Assembly (NCBI GenBank): GCA_965371805.1
Contig: CBDUZW010000040.1
Coordinates: 1 to 43,068, forward strand
Source: JAOZTV01 sp965371805
GTDB lineage: Bacteria; Acidobacteriota; Aminicenantia; UBA2199
Reading direction: 5' to 3'
DNA length: 43,068 nt
Part shown: piece by piece, positions 42,248-43,068 of the stretch
How positions within the stretch are numbered: position 1 is the stretch's first letter
How the letters are laid out: each line of letters opens with the position of its first letter
The notes under the pieces: generated by a model
The model's input: only the letters and a program-made list of their open reading frames with translations
Database searches by the model: none
Told to the model about the DNA's origin: nothing
Translations under genes and position numbers: made by a program

Positions 42248-42991
42248 TTATTTAGAATTTGTTTTGTGAATATAGATAATACCGGCGAGTTCACCAATCC
42301 ATGGCGAATTCTGATCACTGCCTTTTGACATTAAAATAGGAAAGGCAAGACTCTTGACGGATCCGGTTGGAGTTACCCAGCGAAGGTCATATTTCCCTAT
42401 AGGTGTAATTTTATTTTCAACATTTAACTGATAAATGACTCCGTTATTATCACCTGTCCATTTTTCTCCTTCACTCATTCCTTTGGTCATTAATTTTTTC
42501 CTTCCGCCTAGTTCCCTATAAAGTGAATCGATAAGTCCAATTTGCCTGACCACACCCTTATCTTTTTTTAGAAAGTAAGCAGAAGAAGACTTTCCTATCC
42601 ATGGAGCGGCCTCCTCTGGACATTTATGGCAGATAATTTTTCCACCGGAGGGAATATCTTCATAGCGGTTATCGGCTTTTGCCACCAATTGAAGTTTAGC
42701 TTTTTCCCCTATCTTTTTAATACTCATATATCTGTTCTTCAATGAATCCTGAGTCCTAGAAATTTGAAGATCAAAATGTGTGCTGGAACAATCCGCAACT
42801 TTTTTCAAAAATAAATTAATTGCATTTGAATATGTGGTCCAGAAGCGGGTTCCAGGAGGACCAATAAGAATCGGCATCTCCGCAATGTTTATTTCATTAC
42901 TTTTACTACCACTATCTTTTGATGAACATGCTCCTAAGATCAATACCAAAACTAAAATTGTGCTAAATAAATTTTTTTTTTTATCCTTCAT
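42248..42991 (-). CDS. Lipoprotein of unknown function with repeated W-x-G segments
   Basis: The 247-residue lipoprotein has the lipobox L-G-A-C (Cys22) after 'LFSTILVLVLI'. I do not recognise a family. It contains an I-C-H-K-C-P segment (CxxC, not a haem CxxCH) and three similar blocks: 'PWIGKSSSAYFLKK', 'KWTGDNNGVIYQLN' and 'PWIGELAGIIYIHK', spaced about 60-80 residues apart. These look like the outer strands of a small propeller-type repeat. AAGGAG lies 6 nt before the ATG. It is convergent with the FHA regulator, with only 24 bp between. It is anchored in the outer or inner membrane. CxxC could be a redox or metal site, but this is inference. Confidence 0.75.
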   Translation of the reverse strand: MKDKKKNLFSTILVLVLILGACSSKDSGSKSNEINIAEMPILIGPPGTRFWTTYSNAINLFLKKVADCSSTHFDLQISRTQDSLKNRYMSIKKIGEKAKLQLVAKADNRYEDIPSGGKIICHKCPEEAAPWIGKSSSAYFLKKDKGVVRQIGLIDSLYRELGGRKKLMTKGMSEGEKWTGDNNGVIYQLNVENKITPIGKYDLRWVTPTGSVKSLAFPILMSKGSDQNSPWIGELAGIIYIHKTNSK

Positions 42992-43068
42992 TTTTTTCTC
43001 CTTAATAAACTGATAGTATTTCCAAAAGTTTTTAAGGTAAAACTTCTAAAACCCTTTATATAAAAGAC

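Noticed and set aside
42600..42640. Haem-binding site in the terminal lipoprotein
   Set aside because: The motif reads I-C-H-K-C-P, i.e. CxxC with an internal His, not CxxCH.

Overview
This 43 kb stretch is bacterial, strongly AT-rich (roughly 30% G+C by eye, apart from a local patch near 8.4-9.1 kb), and densely coded. Signal peptides, lipobox lipoproteins, a small outer-membrane-barrel-like protein and Tat-type signals point to a diderm. CxxC-rich iron-sulfur proteins, a haem-c chemoreceptor and the absence of visible aerobic respiratory genes suggest an anaerobe or redox-versatile sediment organism. The mix of 6-bladed propellers, a seven-repeat SBBP protein, propeller/Y_Y_Y/LuxR receptors and many exported S9 peptidases and serine hydrolases reminds me of Candidatus Aminicenantes and relatives. 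That placement is an inference from gene style, with no marker gene behind it.

Layout. 0.2-1.2 kb (-): an exported 6-bladed propeller split by a frameshift at an A8 run. 1.3-1.9 kb (-): a GNAT acetyltransferase, probably leaderless. 2.1-5.2 kb (+): an exported TPR-esterase and an exported prolyl-oligopeptidase-family (S9) peptidase, closed by a good terminator. 5.6-11.2 kb (+): a translationally coupled FIST sensor / hybrid histidine kinase / response-regulator diguanylate cyclase operon. 11.4-13.9 kb (+): a second S9 peptidase fused to an N-terminal LolA-like domain. 14.1-17.9 kb (-): a lipoprotein serine hydrolase and two tandem exported Ntn-type C-N hydrolases whose C-terminal FN3-like domains are split by a membrane hairpin. 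18.2-19.6 kb (-): an EamA exporter and a GNAT protein, overlapping. 19.7-22.8 kb (-): a barrel-like protein and an SBBP propeller. 23.0-28.5 kb (-): two tandem membrane-anchored propeller-LuxR regulators, the downstream one frameshifted at an (AT)6 repeat. 28.6-29.8 kb (-): a serine hydrolase interrupted by an amber codon, divergent from a membrane AraC regulator (30.0-31.2 kb, +). 31.3-33.9 kb (+): a Tat-exported QueG/RdhA-like iron-sulfur protein with a NapH-NapG fusion. 33.9-35.3 kb (-): an NhaC antiporter. 35.5-37.0 kb (+): a haem-c chemoreceptor. 37.0-38.4 kb (-): an STN-propeller fusion. 38.7-40.3 kb (+): a GT39-type membrane glycosyltransferase. 40.4-42.2 kb (+): an FHA sigma-54 activator. 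42.2-43.0 kb (-): a lipoprotein of unknown function.

The main themes are cell-envelope sensing and degradation of exported substrates. The most notable points are: (i) three interrupted genes, each with an intact paralogue in the same window, two of them broken exactly at slippage-prone tracts; (ii) a conserved promoter-like motif upstream of both C-N hydrolases and the interrupted serine hydrolase; (iii) an exported QueG/RdhA-like protein paired with a quinol-dehydrogenase-like fusion; (iv) FN3 domains split by a membrane hairpin. I see no tRNA, rRNA, CRISPR array, insertion sequence or phage gene.
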